Shown one piece after another: positions 47,101 to 58,228 of a stretch of DNA of 64,000 bases; within the stretch, counting starts at the first letter, position 1, and the number at the start of each line of letters is the position of its first letter. Under the pieces are notes generated by a model that searched no databases, was not told the DNA's origin, and was given only the letters and a program-made list of their open reading frames with translations. Location of the stretch: assembly GCF_018812025.1 (NCBI RefSeq), contig NC_063052.1, positions 22,356,150 through 22,420,149 on the forward strand, given 5' to 3'. The stretch comes from Megalobrama amblycephala (Eukaryota; Chordata; Actinopteri; Cypriniformes; Xenocyprididae). Both the position numbers and the translations under genes were made by a program.

Positions 47101-50100
47101 ATGAAACAGGATTATTCACTTTGATCAGTGTTATTTTATTATGGTCCATTCAGCCATGTCATATTTAAAGCCTGCAATTGATTCACCAACCAACAATTAT
47201 AGACTATACCATTAGATTTTTATGAGGAATATGTGTTTACTTTTGGGTCTGGAGTAGTTACTTTAAATCCCGTCAACTGTGTGATTGGGCAATAAAAGCT
47301 GTAATGCTTAACAAACAGAGCTGGCCTAAACTAGTAAATTGTTCTGCACCTTGTTGACCCCTCTGTTGTATATGTTTCTGTAACTACTATCTACACCCAT
47401 TGTTAAAAATAGTCAGGAAAGTTCAGCTTCAGGGGGACATTTACATGCATTAAGCTGTGGGTGACCTTGACTTAATGCTTTTAAGAGTGCTCTAAAATGA
47501 TTTAACAATTGTGAATACTAAAATAGTAGCACGCATCTTTTATGGAAATCATAAGTAATGATTAATGCAGTTCTTTCTCAATGTCTCGAATCATTGTCGA
47601 CATGTACAATGAGCATGCAGTCCTTGTATCTCAACAATGCCAGAGGTTTCATTGAAATTGTTTTCTGTCCTTGAAAATCAATGGTCATTTGAGAGTACGT
47701 GATATATCATGTCCTGTGATTATGGATATATTTGTGCTGAATCTGTGATGCATGCTGCACACTTTAATGACACATCTTTTTAAATGTCATAATATACTCC
47801 GAATTATACACAATTATTAGCTGTACAAGGATTTTAATAATTAAAAGGTAGGTGTTATATTTTTGCATTTATATCTCTGTAATAATGCAAACTGTTGGGA
47901 CGACAGGAAATATTGGGCTGAACAGGACAGAATAGATTATGAATATTGCATACCAGATTCAAACATAAATTGTCCACATGAGAGCCAATTATTTAGTTAG
48001 TTACACTGAAAAAACTTTAAAAAGTAAGTTACCTGGTTGCCTTAAAAATTTTGAATTCATTGAAATAAAAAATTTGAGTTAATACAATGAAGGCAATTGG
48101 TTTAATCAACAGAAACTCAAACTATTATGTTATCTGAACTACATTAATTATCTAAGTCGATTTGACAAAAGAAAAAATGTTATGATGACAAATCATGAAA
48201 ATATATTTTTTAGTTTGTATAGAGACAGTATTAACAACATGCTTTGATTTCTTGTAAGACAGCTCTTAAACTATATAATTTGGTGATTAGTTGTTTTTTT
48301 CCAAGTATTTTAGTGCTTTTTTGGTTATTTTAGTGTGTACTGGTTGTGTTAATCTGGTTTACTGCAATTTTTTAATCTAAAATTGAACATTATACTTTAG
48401 ACTTTTGCAGTAATAGAAAAAAACATGTGTTCATGTCAAGTCTCAGACTTATTTTCAATATCATGCACTAGTGACCTAACACTGTGCCTTTGAGGAAAGT
48501 CAAAGATTCAGGCGGGCCATTAATTATTTAATGTAGTACATAATTAACTAGCAGTAAGGTATTGTTTCAACACTGTAATTTCTCAGAGAGTAGATCACTC
48601 CAGCTTTGCCCATGAATGACAGTGCTGTTACAGATCATGTCCTGGAACTAAATCTGAATTATATACCTCATTTGCTCTTTGCCAACAGGCAATTACCAGA
48701 GTCTCGTTGAGTTTATGAACATGGGATCTTTGCACATGCAAAATTTGAACGTAAACCTGCAGGTCACATTGACATAAAGCATGAGGAAACAGATAGCACT
48801 CACCTTCAGATTTTAACATTATGTTGTGGGTTAGAATTAGTGCTGTCAATTTATAAAACATTTTAATCTGATTTATCACGATATGCACAATTTATTAATC
48901 ACCTTAAAAAAAAAGAAAATGCTGAATCAAAATAAACTCAAATAATTAGTTATTGAAAAGACATTACAAAATTTGGCTTTAGCAGTCATTACATTGTTTG
49001 TTTTATTTTTAATTTATTTAAAGTCCCCCTGAAATTAAAATGTACATTTTTTTTTTAGCTTTTAGTATGAATATGTTAGCCTTAAAGGATTAGTTCACTT
49101 TCAAATTAAAATTTTCTGATAATTTACTCACCCCCCTGTCATCCAAGATGTTCATGTCTTTCTTTCTTCAGTCAAAAAGAAATTAAGGTTTTTGAGGAAA
49201 ACATCCCAGGATTTTTGTTCATAAAGTGGACTTCAAAGGGCTCTACACGATCCCAGACGAGGAATAAGAGTCTTATCTAGCTAAACAATCAGTCATTTTC
49301 TTAAAAAAACACAAAAATTTATATACTTTTTAACCACAAATACTCGTCTTGCACTAGCTTTCTTCTTCTTGTAGAATTCCGTCAGCGTAGATGCTGCTAA
49401 GTGTATTACTGCCATCCACAGGTCAAAATTTGAACTAAATTCTTACACTATATGCTAGTGCAAGTATAAAAGAATTAGTCATGAGAGCACAGCGCGAGTC
49501 ATATGCGCGAGTCGGCGCAGACCACAAAATGTATCGGACTCATTTAAATTCTGCACAAAATGCTATATTTTAAAGCGATATGGAGGAGATTAGGAGGAGA
49601 AACGGTTAGAGATTAGAAGGAAACTGAGATTTTACTGAGCTCAACTGCTCTAGCCAAGCAAGCTATGATATAAACAAAACACTATTGGCTATTTTAAAAA
49701 AGAGGAGGAGCTTCCTGTTTCAGTTGAAATGCTGCATGTTCCAAGGCACTTCAGTGTTCAAGCCTATCATTGACCTACAGCAGTGGTTCCCAAACTTTTT
49801 AGAGTGGAGTACCCCCTGATGGCATTCACCATCCTTCTATGTAGGCCTACCTCCTCTCTTCCACTTAGACTGCACCTTTTCCATTAAAGGGTAATATTTG
49901 CCCCCTAAATTGGCTTTCCAGAGCATTTTTTAATCTTTATAAATACTTGTACAACATTTATAATGTTTTAAATAAAAAAGTTCAACAGAGAAATATGCAA
50001 TGATAATAAAAACGTGAAAAGTGATTCTTTTAAATACTAAAACTGCCAGGAGGTGGCGGTAAGTCACTGTCTTAAAGGGTTAGTTCACCCAAAAATGAAA

Positions 50101-53100
50101 ATAATGTCATTTATTACTCACCCTCATGCCGTTCCACACCCGTAAGACCTTCGTTCATCTTCGGAACACAAATTAAAGCTGCAGTCTGTAACTTTTTTTG
50201 TTAAAAATTATCCAAAATCAATTTTTGAGCAAGTACATAACCAGTCAGTGTTCAAAACTATCTCATTATCTTAGCTCGATTCACAACGTAATGTTTTATA
50301 ATAAGAGCAAAATGGTGGATTTCCACGGGAAATTCGAGCATGCAGCAGTTCGTCTGTGCGTCATTACGTCACGTCCGTAAACAGAAAGGAAGGAGTCCCG
50401 GTTTTATGTGAGGATGCTGCTTGTAGTGGATCATTTATAGCCTGTTCTCACAGCAGCTGAAATAATTAAACTTATCATTTTGATGGCGGATTGTAACCCA
50501 GAAAGGTCCAAATGACAATCATCAGTGACAACTGGAGATTCACCTGTAGTCAAAAAGCGAAAGACTTTGGACTGGAGTGGCTACAGAAATTGAAATCTAC
50601 AGGTAACGCTAATATACACTAAATACACATGTTGTTAACATTAACAATTTGAGAACAAAGTATAACAGTAATAATAATTTGCACAGTTTGGCATGATACG
50701 AGCTAAGCGATCGTTAGATTTAATCATCATTGGCAGCGCGATTTATTGTAGGCCTACTGCTTTTTTCCTCAGATGGTCAGAACAAAAGTGGCAGACATGA
50801 TACTTACTTGTTCAGATGATATTTTCCAGTGAAAATTCTTATATTGGTCATACTTTCAAGACATAGAATCTGTGATTCTGAAGTTCAATATCCACACCGG
50901 TGTGGTGACTGACAGCAAGCATTAGATTCATCCGCAGTGACGAGCTGTGCCGAGGCACAACGCATGTACAGATAACTGTTCTGCATATGACTGCAATTGC
51001 AGGTTTCAAACAGAGATGGCGACAAAGAGGAAAAATCACGGACTGCAGCTTTAAGATATTTTGTTGAAATCCGATCAGTGAGGCCTGCATAGCCAACAAT
51101 GACATTTCCTCTCTCAAGATCCATTAATGTACTAAAAACATACTTAAATCGGTTCATTTGAGTACAGTGGTTCAATATTAATATTATAAAGCGACGAGAA
51201 TATTTTTGGTGCGCCAAAAAACAAAACAAAATGACGACTTATATAGTGATGGCCGATTTCAAAACACTGCTTCATGAAGCTTTGGAGCATTATGAACCAG
51301 CGTGTCGAATCAGCGTGTCGAATCAGCAGTTCGAAGTGCCAAAGTCATGTGATTTCAGCAGTTTGGCAGTTTGACATGCGATCTGAATATTCGACACACT
51401 GGCTGCGTCTGAAAACTGGAAAATGCTGCCTTCTGAGGACACATTTCAAGGAAGTAAGGCATCAAGGCACGTCCGAATCCAATGTTAGCTTCACTTCCTG
51501 TCTCATGAGATACCTTCCTCAGATCGATTTTTGAAGGAAGCATGGATGTATCCTTAGCTGCCTTTGATATCCCGCAATCCTGTGCTTTCCATTCTGTGAC
51601 AGTTGAGCTAGAAAAATAAAGATGGCGTCCGAAAGTTGCCTTTGCTGCTCAGTTTGTGTATAAATGTACAATTTTGACCAACATATTTCAATTTTGATAT
51701 CATTTATATCGAGAAATTACTACTGTAATAATTAAATATTTGTTTAGTTTTCACCAAAGCTCGCGCTATATTGCTGTAGATCATTAAACTGTTACGCTGC
51801 CTCAGAAGTCTGTCCGAAATCAGTTTCGTGAGGTACCTTCATGCACAAACGCTGCCGTATAAGTCATTCTCTTATAAGACAGTGAGGCAGCAAGACAGCT
51901 ACCTAGGTTTTCGGACGCAGCTTCATGAAGCATTGTTTTGAAATCGGCCATCACTATATAAGCCGTCATTTTGTTTTTTTTGGCGCACCAAAAATATTCT
52001 TGTCGCTTTATAATATTAATATTGAACCACTATACTCACATGAAATTATTTAAATATGTTTTTAGTAGATCTTGAGAGAGGAAATGTCATTGCTGGCTAT
52101 GGAGGCCTCACTGAGCCATCGGATTGCAACAAAAATATCTTAATTTGTGTTCAAAGGTGACGGGTGTGGAGCAGGGTGAGTAATAAATGACATTATTTTC
52201 ATTTTTGGGTGAACTAACCCTTTAATGATTGAGTCATCGTCACCTTAATTTTAAGGTGGGGAACAATTAAATGAACGGCAAAACTCAGCATTTTGTTCGC
52301 CTACCCCCTCAGTCGACCCACAGTCAACAGCAAACATTTTGCATTTCAGTTTGTGAAACTACAAATAAATTGACAGCCATTTAGTTAGTCATCATTTATT
52401 TCCTCAGTCAGTCATTATGACATAAGATAAACAGGATTTTATTTTTAAAATTTTGTAAAATTTTAGTTGTTGTGATTTTAATGGTGTTTTCTGTAGCTGT
52501 TTATTCTATTGGCTGAAAGCACTAAGAACTTATAAACCACACATACTATTGCAAATAGTATGTGGTTGATAAAAATAAAACCTTCTTAATTACTTAATAC
52601 ACCTTTCTTTTCCATCTCAGCCTGTCTCACTGTACATCTAAACTTGACTCGTCACCTTAAACCCAACCTTCATAACACTGTGCACTTTGTATTCTTTGGT
52701 AATTTCTTGTCCATTCAGTCTCCTTTTAAATCTGTCAAAGGTTACATAAAGTTTTTGATGTCATTTATGACATTTCTCTGTTCATTTGCTGTCATTTTAT
52801 GCAAGTACCAACAGCAAAATCTTCACCCAGTTCTTTGTACAGTTATGTTTTGTCAAGCCTATTCAAGCTTTGTCATTAAAATCCCTTAATACCCTCTACG
52901 CCTACTTCTGCACCTGATCTATCTATGCTTTATTCCTGAGTCGCTTTTCGGTTTGGGGAAAACCACCCACATTTAAAAAAGGAAAGCATCACTAAATAAA
53001 GCCAGTGAGAAAAGAATGGAGGAGAGCAAATGTAAAAACTGCAGACCCTGCCTTCCCTGTTACTATGAGAATACATGCTCCATTGTGTTTTTGAGCTATG

Positions 53101-54612
53101 CCAGGTTTCATTGTGAATTCATGCCTAAAGACAAAATCTAAAGCTTAGTTTTCTCAAAAAAAAAAAAAAGAAAAAAATCAGTTTCTGTTATACACTGTTA
53201 TAAGAAATCATTTAACACTTTATAATAAGGTTTAAATTATTAACATTAAGGTTGATGAATTATGTATTATGAACTAACAATAAACAACAAATTTGATAAC
53301 ACTATAGACATTCTACAAAGTAACTTTGCAAGTACATGTCAACTACCAGTCTAATATCTGCTAACACTTTATTTTGATGCTCTCCCAACAGACATTCTGA
53401 CTATATTTAACTTTTCAATACGTCAACTTATTCTACCAACCCAAACCCTAAACTAACAGTCGACTTATACTCTAATGAGAGTTAGTTGACATGTAGTTGC
53501 AAATTAATGAGAGTTAAAAATGCAAATATACTTATAGTTAGTAGAATGTCTAAAGTTGAATATCAAATCGCAAATTTTATAGCATTTATGAATCTAGATT
53601 AATGTTGATTTAAAATATACTATATAATTGTTCAATTATTTGTTCATTACACATCAGCTAATGTTCTTTTATAGGACTTGAAATGTTAAAATGTATTAGT
53701 TTATGTAGAAGTTCATGTGAGTTTATGTAGAAGTTCATGTGTAGTGAGTTCATGTTAGTTATTGCATGAACTAACTTCCTTTAATTAATCAAAGTATTAA
53801 ATCAGTATAAAAAGGAAGGATGCTTGTATTGTATTTGTCGTGACTGCATTTAGTAGTTTAATTTGAGGAGCTTGGCATAAAATGATTGTGATTTTGTTAT
53901 TCAGCACATTGTATGAGCTTTAAGTACAGAAAGGAACTTGAGAGTTTGTCTGTAATCCGATATTGAAGATATCATATATAACCTATTTGATTCCCATTTG
54001 ACAATACGCTGTCAGATGTGCAAATTCAGTGGTATTGTAATGGCATTCAGTGGGAGTAAACTTCCCTTCTAAATTTTCTGCATTCAAAACTCAAATGGCG
54101 AACACACCAATTCAGACTGCCAGATTGGATGGGAAACGATCTGGTAAAGAATGTTCACAAAGAATACCTTAAAACGTTCTTTAACTATATAAATACACCC
54201 TTTAGCGAACATTTGAGCAAACCTTAACCAGCATTCCTCAAGTTGGATTTTGCTTAGTCAGCTTCAGAGTCAACTTTTGTGTGCAGACAACCGGTGAATT
54301 CTTATTGTCCTTTGCTGTTTGTAATATACAAAAGATCAACATGGGAATGGAGCTCAGCTTACCTAATTTACAGAGCCAGCAGGTCAATATCCACAAGGCC
54401 ACCAGGTATGGAGTTTCTACATGGTGCCATTTCCAGATGACAATAGGTAATGTAGTGATGGTCGCAGTGGTATCATTGGTTGAGGTACTAGTTTCTGATG
54501 ACTTTGAAGAATAGTCAAGGCCTACTTCAGCACTATCTCCTTCTAATGCTGTAACCTTGCATGGTGAACTGAAAACGATCAATAATGCTAGAAGAAGTCG
54601 TAGAAGCGCCAT
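29250..54612 (-). CDS. slc9a3: Na+/H+ exchanger, NHE3 type, copy B (complete, 843 aa)
   Basis: Tandem paralogue of copy A, same orientation, with its stop about 2.4 kb from copy A's start. Sixteen exons in frame: 54363-54612, 43440-43742, 43195-43355, 42996-43074, 40166-40343, 39824-40044, 39505-39707, 39229-39318, 32195-32265, 31968-32097, 31637-31791, 31372-31489, 31047-31223, 29885-29936, 29681-29761, 29250-29512. Exons 2-10 and 16 have exactly copy A's lengths; exons 1 and 11-15 differ by 3-24 bases. The 843 residues include a signal-like start ([12 protein letters not shown]), glycosylation site [43 protein letters not shown], and a tail with [23 protein letters not shown] and STDSFAMAD. 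Introns 1 (10.6 kb), 4 and 8 (7 kb) are filled with mobile elements. A poly(A) signal candidate (AATAAA, minus strand) is at 28983-28988. ZFIN uses slc9a3.1 and slc9a3.2 for such tandem genes; which is which is not decided here. Confidence 0.93.
30067..31000. mobile_element. family 3 foldback element, copy 2 (opposite orientation)
   Basis: TTAA at 30067-30070 and 30997-31000 flank AGGTGCCC and GGGCACCT ends. It lies in intron 13 of slc9a3 copy B. The body is the reverse complement of the other two copies, and its internal palindrome is mutated to CTGTGACGCAACAG. Confidence 0.82.
32142..32175. repeat. TA microsatellite in slc9a3 copy B
   Basis: TA run in intron 9, between exons 32195-32265 and 31968-32097, about 20 bases past the exon 9 donor. 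Confidence 0.85.
32660..32985. mobile_element. foldback MITE left of the DIRS element
   Basis: The left arm (GCGAATGTTCATTGGAACTA, GAACTATGTTGGTAACGACG) is complementary to the right arm (CGTTACTAACATAGTTC, CGAACATTCGC) around a loop near 32800. Non-coding; common cyprinid type. Confidence 0.65.
33418..33510. repeat. internal complementary region of the DIRS element
   Basis: Positions 33418-33458 are complementary to 33188-33226 (GGTTCTATGAATA and its complement), and 33455-33510 is related to the complement of the far right tip (CGGTCGAAC, TAGTGGAAG). DIRS elements use such a region to template circular DNA during replication. Confidence 0.75.
33533..34457 (-). pseudogene. DIRS tyrosine recombinase, broken
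   Basis: Tyrosine recombinases integrate the DIRS circular DNA without target duplication. Seen here: [17 protein letters not shown] (box I Arg), [11 protein letters not shown], then in another frame [15 protein letters not shown] (His-x-x-Arg) and FTRFYRINV, whose Tyr would be the nucleophile. A frameshift lies between box I and box II near 33770, and a TAG stop splits the segment between the HxxR motif and the Tyr. All four catalytic-type residues can be traced, but not in one reading frame. Confidence 0.82.
34568..36221 (-). pseudogene. DIRS reverse transcriptase / RNase H, broken
   Basis: Fragments in several frames spell a DIRS polymerase: [12 protein letters not shown], then [10 protein letters not shown] and FTSVDLKD (motif A, Asp kept), [13 protein letters not shown], then PYLYDWLL where the catalytic box is normally YLDDW, so the first active-site Asp is Tyr. 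RNase H follows with [13 protein letters not shown] (Asp) and NVLELWAV (Glu), and a conserved DIRS tail [13 protein letters not shown] at 34816-34568. There is an in-frame TAG at 35845-35847 between SKYFLIR and DLRRLN, and frameshifts near 36050, 35590 and 34820. It cannot encode an active enzyme as it stands. Confidence 0.85.
36997..37746 (-). pseudogene. DIRS gag-like ORF
   Basis: Open for 249 codons, upstream of the reverse transcriptase in element order. It is acidic and Ser/Asp rich in its first third ([20 protein letters not shown]), followed by a more conserved half with spaced Cys residues ([14 protein letters not shown]). Position and composition fit the first ORF of fish DIRS elements; I recognise it by context rather than by a definite domain. 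The true start may lie further upstream, out to about 38.1 kb. Confidence 0.55.
38895..38954. repeat. perfect 21-bp hairpin, 18-base loop
   Basis: 38895-38915 is exactly complementary to 38934-38954 (stem contains AAATAGTAGACAGTCA). In intron 8 of slc9a3 copy B, right of the DIRS element. Confidence 0.85.
41430..42572 (+). pseudogene. MADF-type (Myb/SANT-like) DNA-binding protein, first exon, split by insertion
   Basis: From the Met at 41430 the plus strand reads a basic start (MAKRKRDDG) and then a MADF-like helix region: [32 protein letters not shown]/Harbinger elements carry such a Myb/SANT-like partner of the transposase, and this one lies inside Harbinger-like ends. The frame runs into a TTAA-flanked 962-base insertion at 41560. 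Beyond it, at 42526, the same frame resumes for about 15 codons to a GTGAGT donor near 42573. The exon was therefore intact before the insertion and is now dead. Confidence 0.65.
41560..42521. mobile_element. innermost TTAA-flanked foldback element (family 3, copy 3)
   Basis: Ends AGGTGCCC and GGGCACCT are bounded by TTAA at 41556-41559 and 42522-42525. It shares its whole body with 16826-17775 and, inverted, with 30071-30996, including CTCAAAATACCCCATAG near one end and a palindrome centred on TTACGTAA. No convincing protein is encoded. Confidence 0.82.
44437..45182. mobile_element. Angel-like foldback element, nearly complete palindrome
   Basis: TTAA at both ends; arms of about 350 bases are near-perfect complements meeting near 44790 (GATGGCCGATTTCAAAACAC and its complement). 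In intron 1 of slc9a3 copy B. Confidence 0.85.
45578..46344. mobile_element. family 2 foldback element, uninterrupted
   Basis: TTAA at 45578-45581 and 46341-46344; AGGATTAGTCCATTTTTAAA and its complement. The arms include GTATTACTGCCCTCCACAGG inverted at 45976-45995. The best intact reference for the copies at 40396, 49082 and 57153. Confidence 0.85.
46345..49081. other. intron 1 of slc9a3 copy B, mostly unassigned
   Basis: Holds a 48003-48155 copy of the 21310-21570 repeat and a candidate plus-strand mini-exon at 46849-46897. Otherwise AT-rich sequence with no supported gene. Confidence 0.5.
49082..49485. mobile_element. family 2 foldback element, left half
   Basis: TTAA, AGGATTAGTTCACTTTCAAA and the arm up to TGAACTAAATTCTTACACTA; the right half is absent. 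Confidence 0.7.
50173..51054. mobile_element. TTAA-flanked element with AGCTGCAGTC ends
   Basis: AGCTGCAGTCTGTAAC at the left, its complement near 51035-51050, TTAA at 50173-50176 and 51051-51054. The Angel-like text CACAAATTAAGATATTTTG is restored exactly across the insertion with one TTAA. Confidence 0.85.
51401..51921. mobile_element. foldback element with GGCTGCGTCTGAAAACT ends
   Basis: The right end AGGTTTTCGGACGCAGC is complementary to the left. It carries CTGCCTT and AAGGAAG repeats in inverse positions. Inserted in the centre of the Angel-like element. Confidence 0.7.
53213..53785. repeat. dispersed repeats of the ACACTTTATAATAAGG type
   Basis: AACACTTTATAATAAGG with later GTTCATGTTAGTTATTGCAT reads as the two ends of one MITE, with a second repeat (AACACTTTATTTTGATGCTC) within. 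Family not assigned. Confidence 0.5.
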
Positions 54613-56479
54613 AGCAGACGTTTGTTGATCAAAGAATGGTACGTTTTTCGATGCCTACTTGCATTAATTAGCTCTCTTTGATTTTGTAGCTAATTATGCA
54701 GTCGGTCCTGAATCCTGGTGTTTCTAAGTGGCTATCATCAAAAGGTGTCTTTCTCCTCGCTCTCTCAGTTTGAGATTGACTCTGACATGCATATGGTGTC
54801 CATTCCTTCTCTTATTGTTCCTCCTTTTACAAAATAAAGATTCACTTTTGAAGTAGTCTGTGGCCCCTCCCTGTTGCCTCTCACAGGTGTGTACTAATTT
54901 GTGTGGGACTCATCTGAAGGATTTGTACAACAGGTTTCTTTAGTGATGGAGGCGGGTTCAAGCACCTTGGGCCAAGAGTCAGATGATAACAGAGGTCCAC
55001 ACTTATGGCAAAGACACAGTCAAACCATTGTCTCCTATGTCTTGAAAGCACATACAGTAGTGGCCGAAAGTGATGTCTGGAGGGGATATTTGTTTTTAAT
55101 GACCCTACAAGTTTGATTAAACAATAAAAATATATGAGAGAAGAACAAATTCTCAAATAATTTCTTTGTATGATCACCTGGGCAAAACTTATGTTGGCAC
55201 CATCTGGCCTGTTTCACGAATGAAACACTCCGACTTCAAGCACAACTATGTAATATGATTACAAATGTTTAAAAATATTTGAATAAAGATTGAAGATCTC
55301 AATTTTTCTTAGGCCGGACATTACTTTTGGCCACTATTGTATGCCTGAGTTTGTTTGTTTTTTATCACTTTTGATTATTTATCCATTTGACCTTTATGAT
55401 TGTATATGTCATCTTGCATGAAACCAAGGATGTGTTTTAAAATGGCAGGGGCCCCAACATAAGCTGATTTCACAATATTAAAGTTAACATTGAGACATCA
55501 GTTCATCAGACTTGGAACCCCGGAAATAAAAATGATTGCATTATTATGGCAAGTTCAAGTTGTCTAGTTCATTTGTTTGTGTTTGAGGTGAAAACCACCT
55601 TCCTTCCTCCCTCATAACACCGGAAGAGACGTCCATGACGTCCATGACTGGCCTCCATAGCCCCCATGGATTGCTGTTTATAGGACTCTGTGTTCTATCA
55701 GAAAGTCATACTCATTATCTGTTCCTGAATTAGTCTTCTGACCTATTTTAAAATGAATCCTGTGCCAAAGACAGATTACAAACAAAGACAGAAATATATT
55801 ATTGATTTAATGTATTGATCTGTTTGAAGAATTCTATTAATATAGGTAACAAAATGTAAATCGTGTTCTAGTTAAGACCAGTACACACAGTTCCCCCTCT
55901 GTATATATTACTAAATAAACATTTGCAAATATTTGTATTTCATGTTTTATCTAATTAATTAATTAATTTATCAAATATATTCATTAAATAGGGAAAGAAA
56001 CTTTGATTAAGTCATTATTTACGCTATAGTTTTTCCAAAAATGTCTTTCCTTCTGTTCCTAAACCACTATTTTTCTGAATACACAATTCAAATTTGTCCA
56101 TGAAGAATAGAAATGCAAAGTACATTTTTGCAAAAGTGGTATGTAATGTGTTGCAGTGTCATGTTTCCACCTCAAAACGAAATACCCCCAAGGGATTCAG
56201 AGAGTTCAGGGTTTACAAAGGTTGTGGTTTCGCTATGATATGGAGGTAGAAAACATTTACAGAATCAATAAGGCTCAAGGGTAGTATAACATGTTGTTCC
56301 ATGCTGGTTCAGAGGATGTCGTGAGGATGAGAATGTCATCTTTGTGTGGTTTACACTACAATGCCGTACATAATAAAATATGAATTTTGATGTAATTAAG
56401 TTCTTGCAATGAAAGCATAAAGATGCAATCCTTTTTTTTTTTGTCATGTTCTTTCTGGCATAATTTGTGACATCATCCT
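54613..56479. other. upstream region of slc9a3 copy B
   Basis: Contains the Tc1-type MITE at 55055-55339 and otherwise AT-rich unique sequence. It presumably holds the copy B promoter; no clear TATA box or ORF seen. Confidence 0.5.
55055..55339. mobile_element. Tc1/mariner-type MITE, TA-flanked, upstream of slc9a3 copy B
   Basis: CAGTAGTGGCCGAAAGTGATG and the complement of CATTACTTTTGGCCACTATTG match closely, with TA on both sides. 285 bases, no transposase. Confidence 0.8.
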
Positions 56480-56607
56480 ATTTGTTTTGTTTCTTCCAGA
56501 CTGTTTATTTTCATAACAACATTTGTATACATCATAAAACAGGCCACAGACAGTATTGTCTGCATTGTGATTTTTTGTTCTGTTTAACATAGAGGGAGTC
56601 TTTTAAG

Positions 56608-56673
56608 TTAAGGGAGGTAATGCATTCCTTTTGACAGACCGCCGAGTTTGTGATACTGCAACCCGTAGGAAAC
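56608..56673 (-). CDS. candidate terminal exon of an unrecognised minus-strand gene
   Basis: On the minus strand a strong acceptor (TTGTCTGTTTTTCAG) precedes 21 open codons and a TAA. The exon reads VSYGLQYHK then LGGLSKGMHYLP in phase 0. About 100 bases further on, AATAAA (complement of 56504-56509) would end a short 3' UTR near 56480. The reading is short and I do not recognise the protein; other exons would lie to the right, beyond 58.2 kb or outside the window, and I found none. It could be chance. Confidence 0.3.
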   Translation of the reverse strand, partial: VSYGLQYHKLGGLSKGMHYLP

Positions 56674-56758
56674 CTGAAAAACAGACAAACCTCAAGGCTT
56701 GTTTTAGTCTAGCTTTAAAAAAAAAAAAACACAGTATGTCCAAAAACCAAAGGAAGTG

Positions 56759-58228
56759 TTAAGGGTTAGTTCACCCAAAAATGAAAATTCTGTCATTAAT
56801 TACTCACCCTCATGTCGTTCCACACCCGTAAGACCTTCGCTCATCTTCGGAACACAAATTGAGATATTTTTCATAAAATCCAATGGCTCAGTGAGCCCTG
56901 CATTGCCAGCAATGACAATTAACACTTTCAACACCCAGAAAGCGACTAAAGACGTATTTAAAACAGTTCATGTGACTACAGTGGTTCAACCTTAATGTTA
57001 CGAAGCGATGAGAAAAAACAAAATAATGACTTAACAATATCTAGTGATGGGCGATTTCAAAACACTGCTTCATGAAGCTTCGAAGCTGTACGAATCTTTT
57101 GTTTCGAATCAGTGGTTCAGAGCGTGTATCAAACTGGCAGTCACATGAACCATTAAAGGATTAGTTCACTTTCAAATAAACTTTTTCTGATAATTTACTC
57201 ACCCCCATGTCATCCAAGATCTTTCTTTCTTCAGTCGAAAAGAAATTAAGGTTTTTGATGAAAACATTCCAGGATTCCAGGACTTCAATGGCCTCCAGAC
57301 GGTTGAAGGTCAAAATTACAGTTTCAGTGCAGCTCTATTCTACTTACGGAACGAACTCAGCGCCAGCTCCATTTTTTCCATAAGTAGAACAGGGAAGCCG
57401 TAGGAAGTACAGCATAAGCTTTTTGAAGAATGCGAAAATTCAATTTTGGCGGAAGCACTTAAGACGAACATTTGTTTATATAAAGCATATACATTTAATT
57501 TTTTTTCGAAAATCACCAATCATTTCGCTAGATAAGAGCCTTATTCCTCGTCTGGTATCGTTTAAAGCCCTTTGAAGCTGCACTGAAACTGTAATTTTGA
57601 CCTTCAACCGTCTGGAGGCCACTGAAGTCCACTATAAGGAGAAAAATCCTGGAATGTTTTCATCCAAAACCTCAATTTCTTTTCGACTGACGAAAGAAAG
57701 ACATGAACATCTTGGATGACATGGGGGTGAGTAAATTATCAGGAAAAGTTTATTTGAAAGTAGACTAATCCTTTAACATTTCAGAAAGTTTCGAAACACT
57801 TATGATGTAAGCCTTGTTTATTGAAATCACATTACTTTGGCAGTTTGATACACGCTCCACTGATTCGAAACAAAAGATTCGTAAAGCTTCGAAACTTCAT
57901 GAAGCAGTGTTTTGAAATCAGCCATGACTAGATATTGTTGAATAAAGTCGTTATTTTGTTATTAAAGTATTCTCGTCACTTCATAACCTTAAGGTTGAAC
58001 CACTGTAGTCACATGAACTGTTTTAAATAGGTCTTTAGTAGCTTTCTGGGCATTGAAAGTGTTAATTTGTCTTGCTGGCAATGCAGCCCTCACTGAGCCA
58101 TCGGATTTTATCAAAAATATCTTAATTTGTGTTCCGAAGATGAATGAAGGTCTTACAGGTGTGGAACGGCATGAGGGTGAGTAATTAATGACAGAATTTT
58201 CAGTTTTGGGTGACCCCTAACCCTTTAA
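56759..58228. mobile_element. Angel-like foldback element with a nested family 2 element
   Basis: TTAA at 56759-56762 and 58225-58228. A complete family 2 element (57157-57772, TTAA at 57153-57156 and 57773-57776) lies in the middle. Non-coding. Confidence 0.82.

Larger units (their letters stand above)
50072..52225. mobile_element. Angel-like foldback element with two insertions
   Basis: TTAA at both ends. The left arm is cut by a TTAA-flanked element at 50177-51050, and the central part by another at about 51401-51921. Removing both leaves a normal Angel-like body. Confidence 0.8.
49783..52330. mobile_element. probable hAT-like fragment hosting the 50072-52225 stack
   Basis: CAGTGGTTCCCAAACTTTTT is a typical hAT tip with text GAGTACCCCCTG; complementary-looking CTACCCCCTCAGTC appears at 52300, on the far side of the stack. 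Continuity across the insertion is inference. Confidence 0.4.

Noticed and set aside
50848..51229. Overlapping minus-strand ORFs of 89 and 114 codons
   Set aside because: Cross the boundary between two nested repeats, so they are not one historical sequence.
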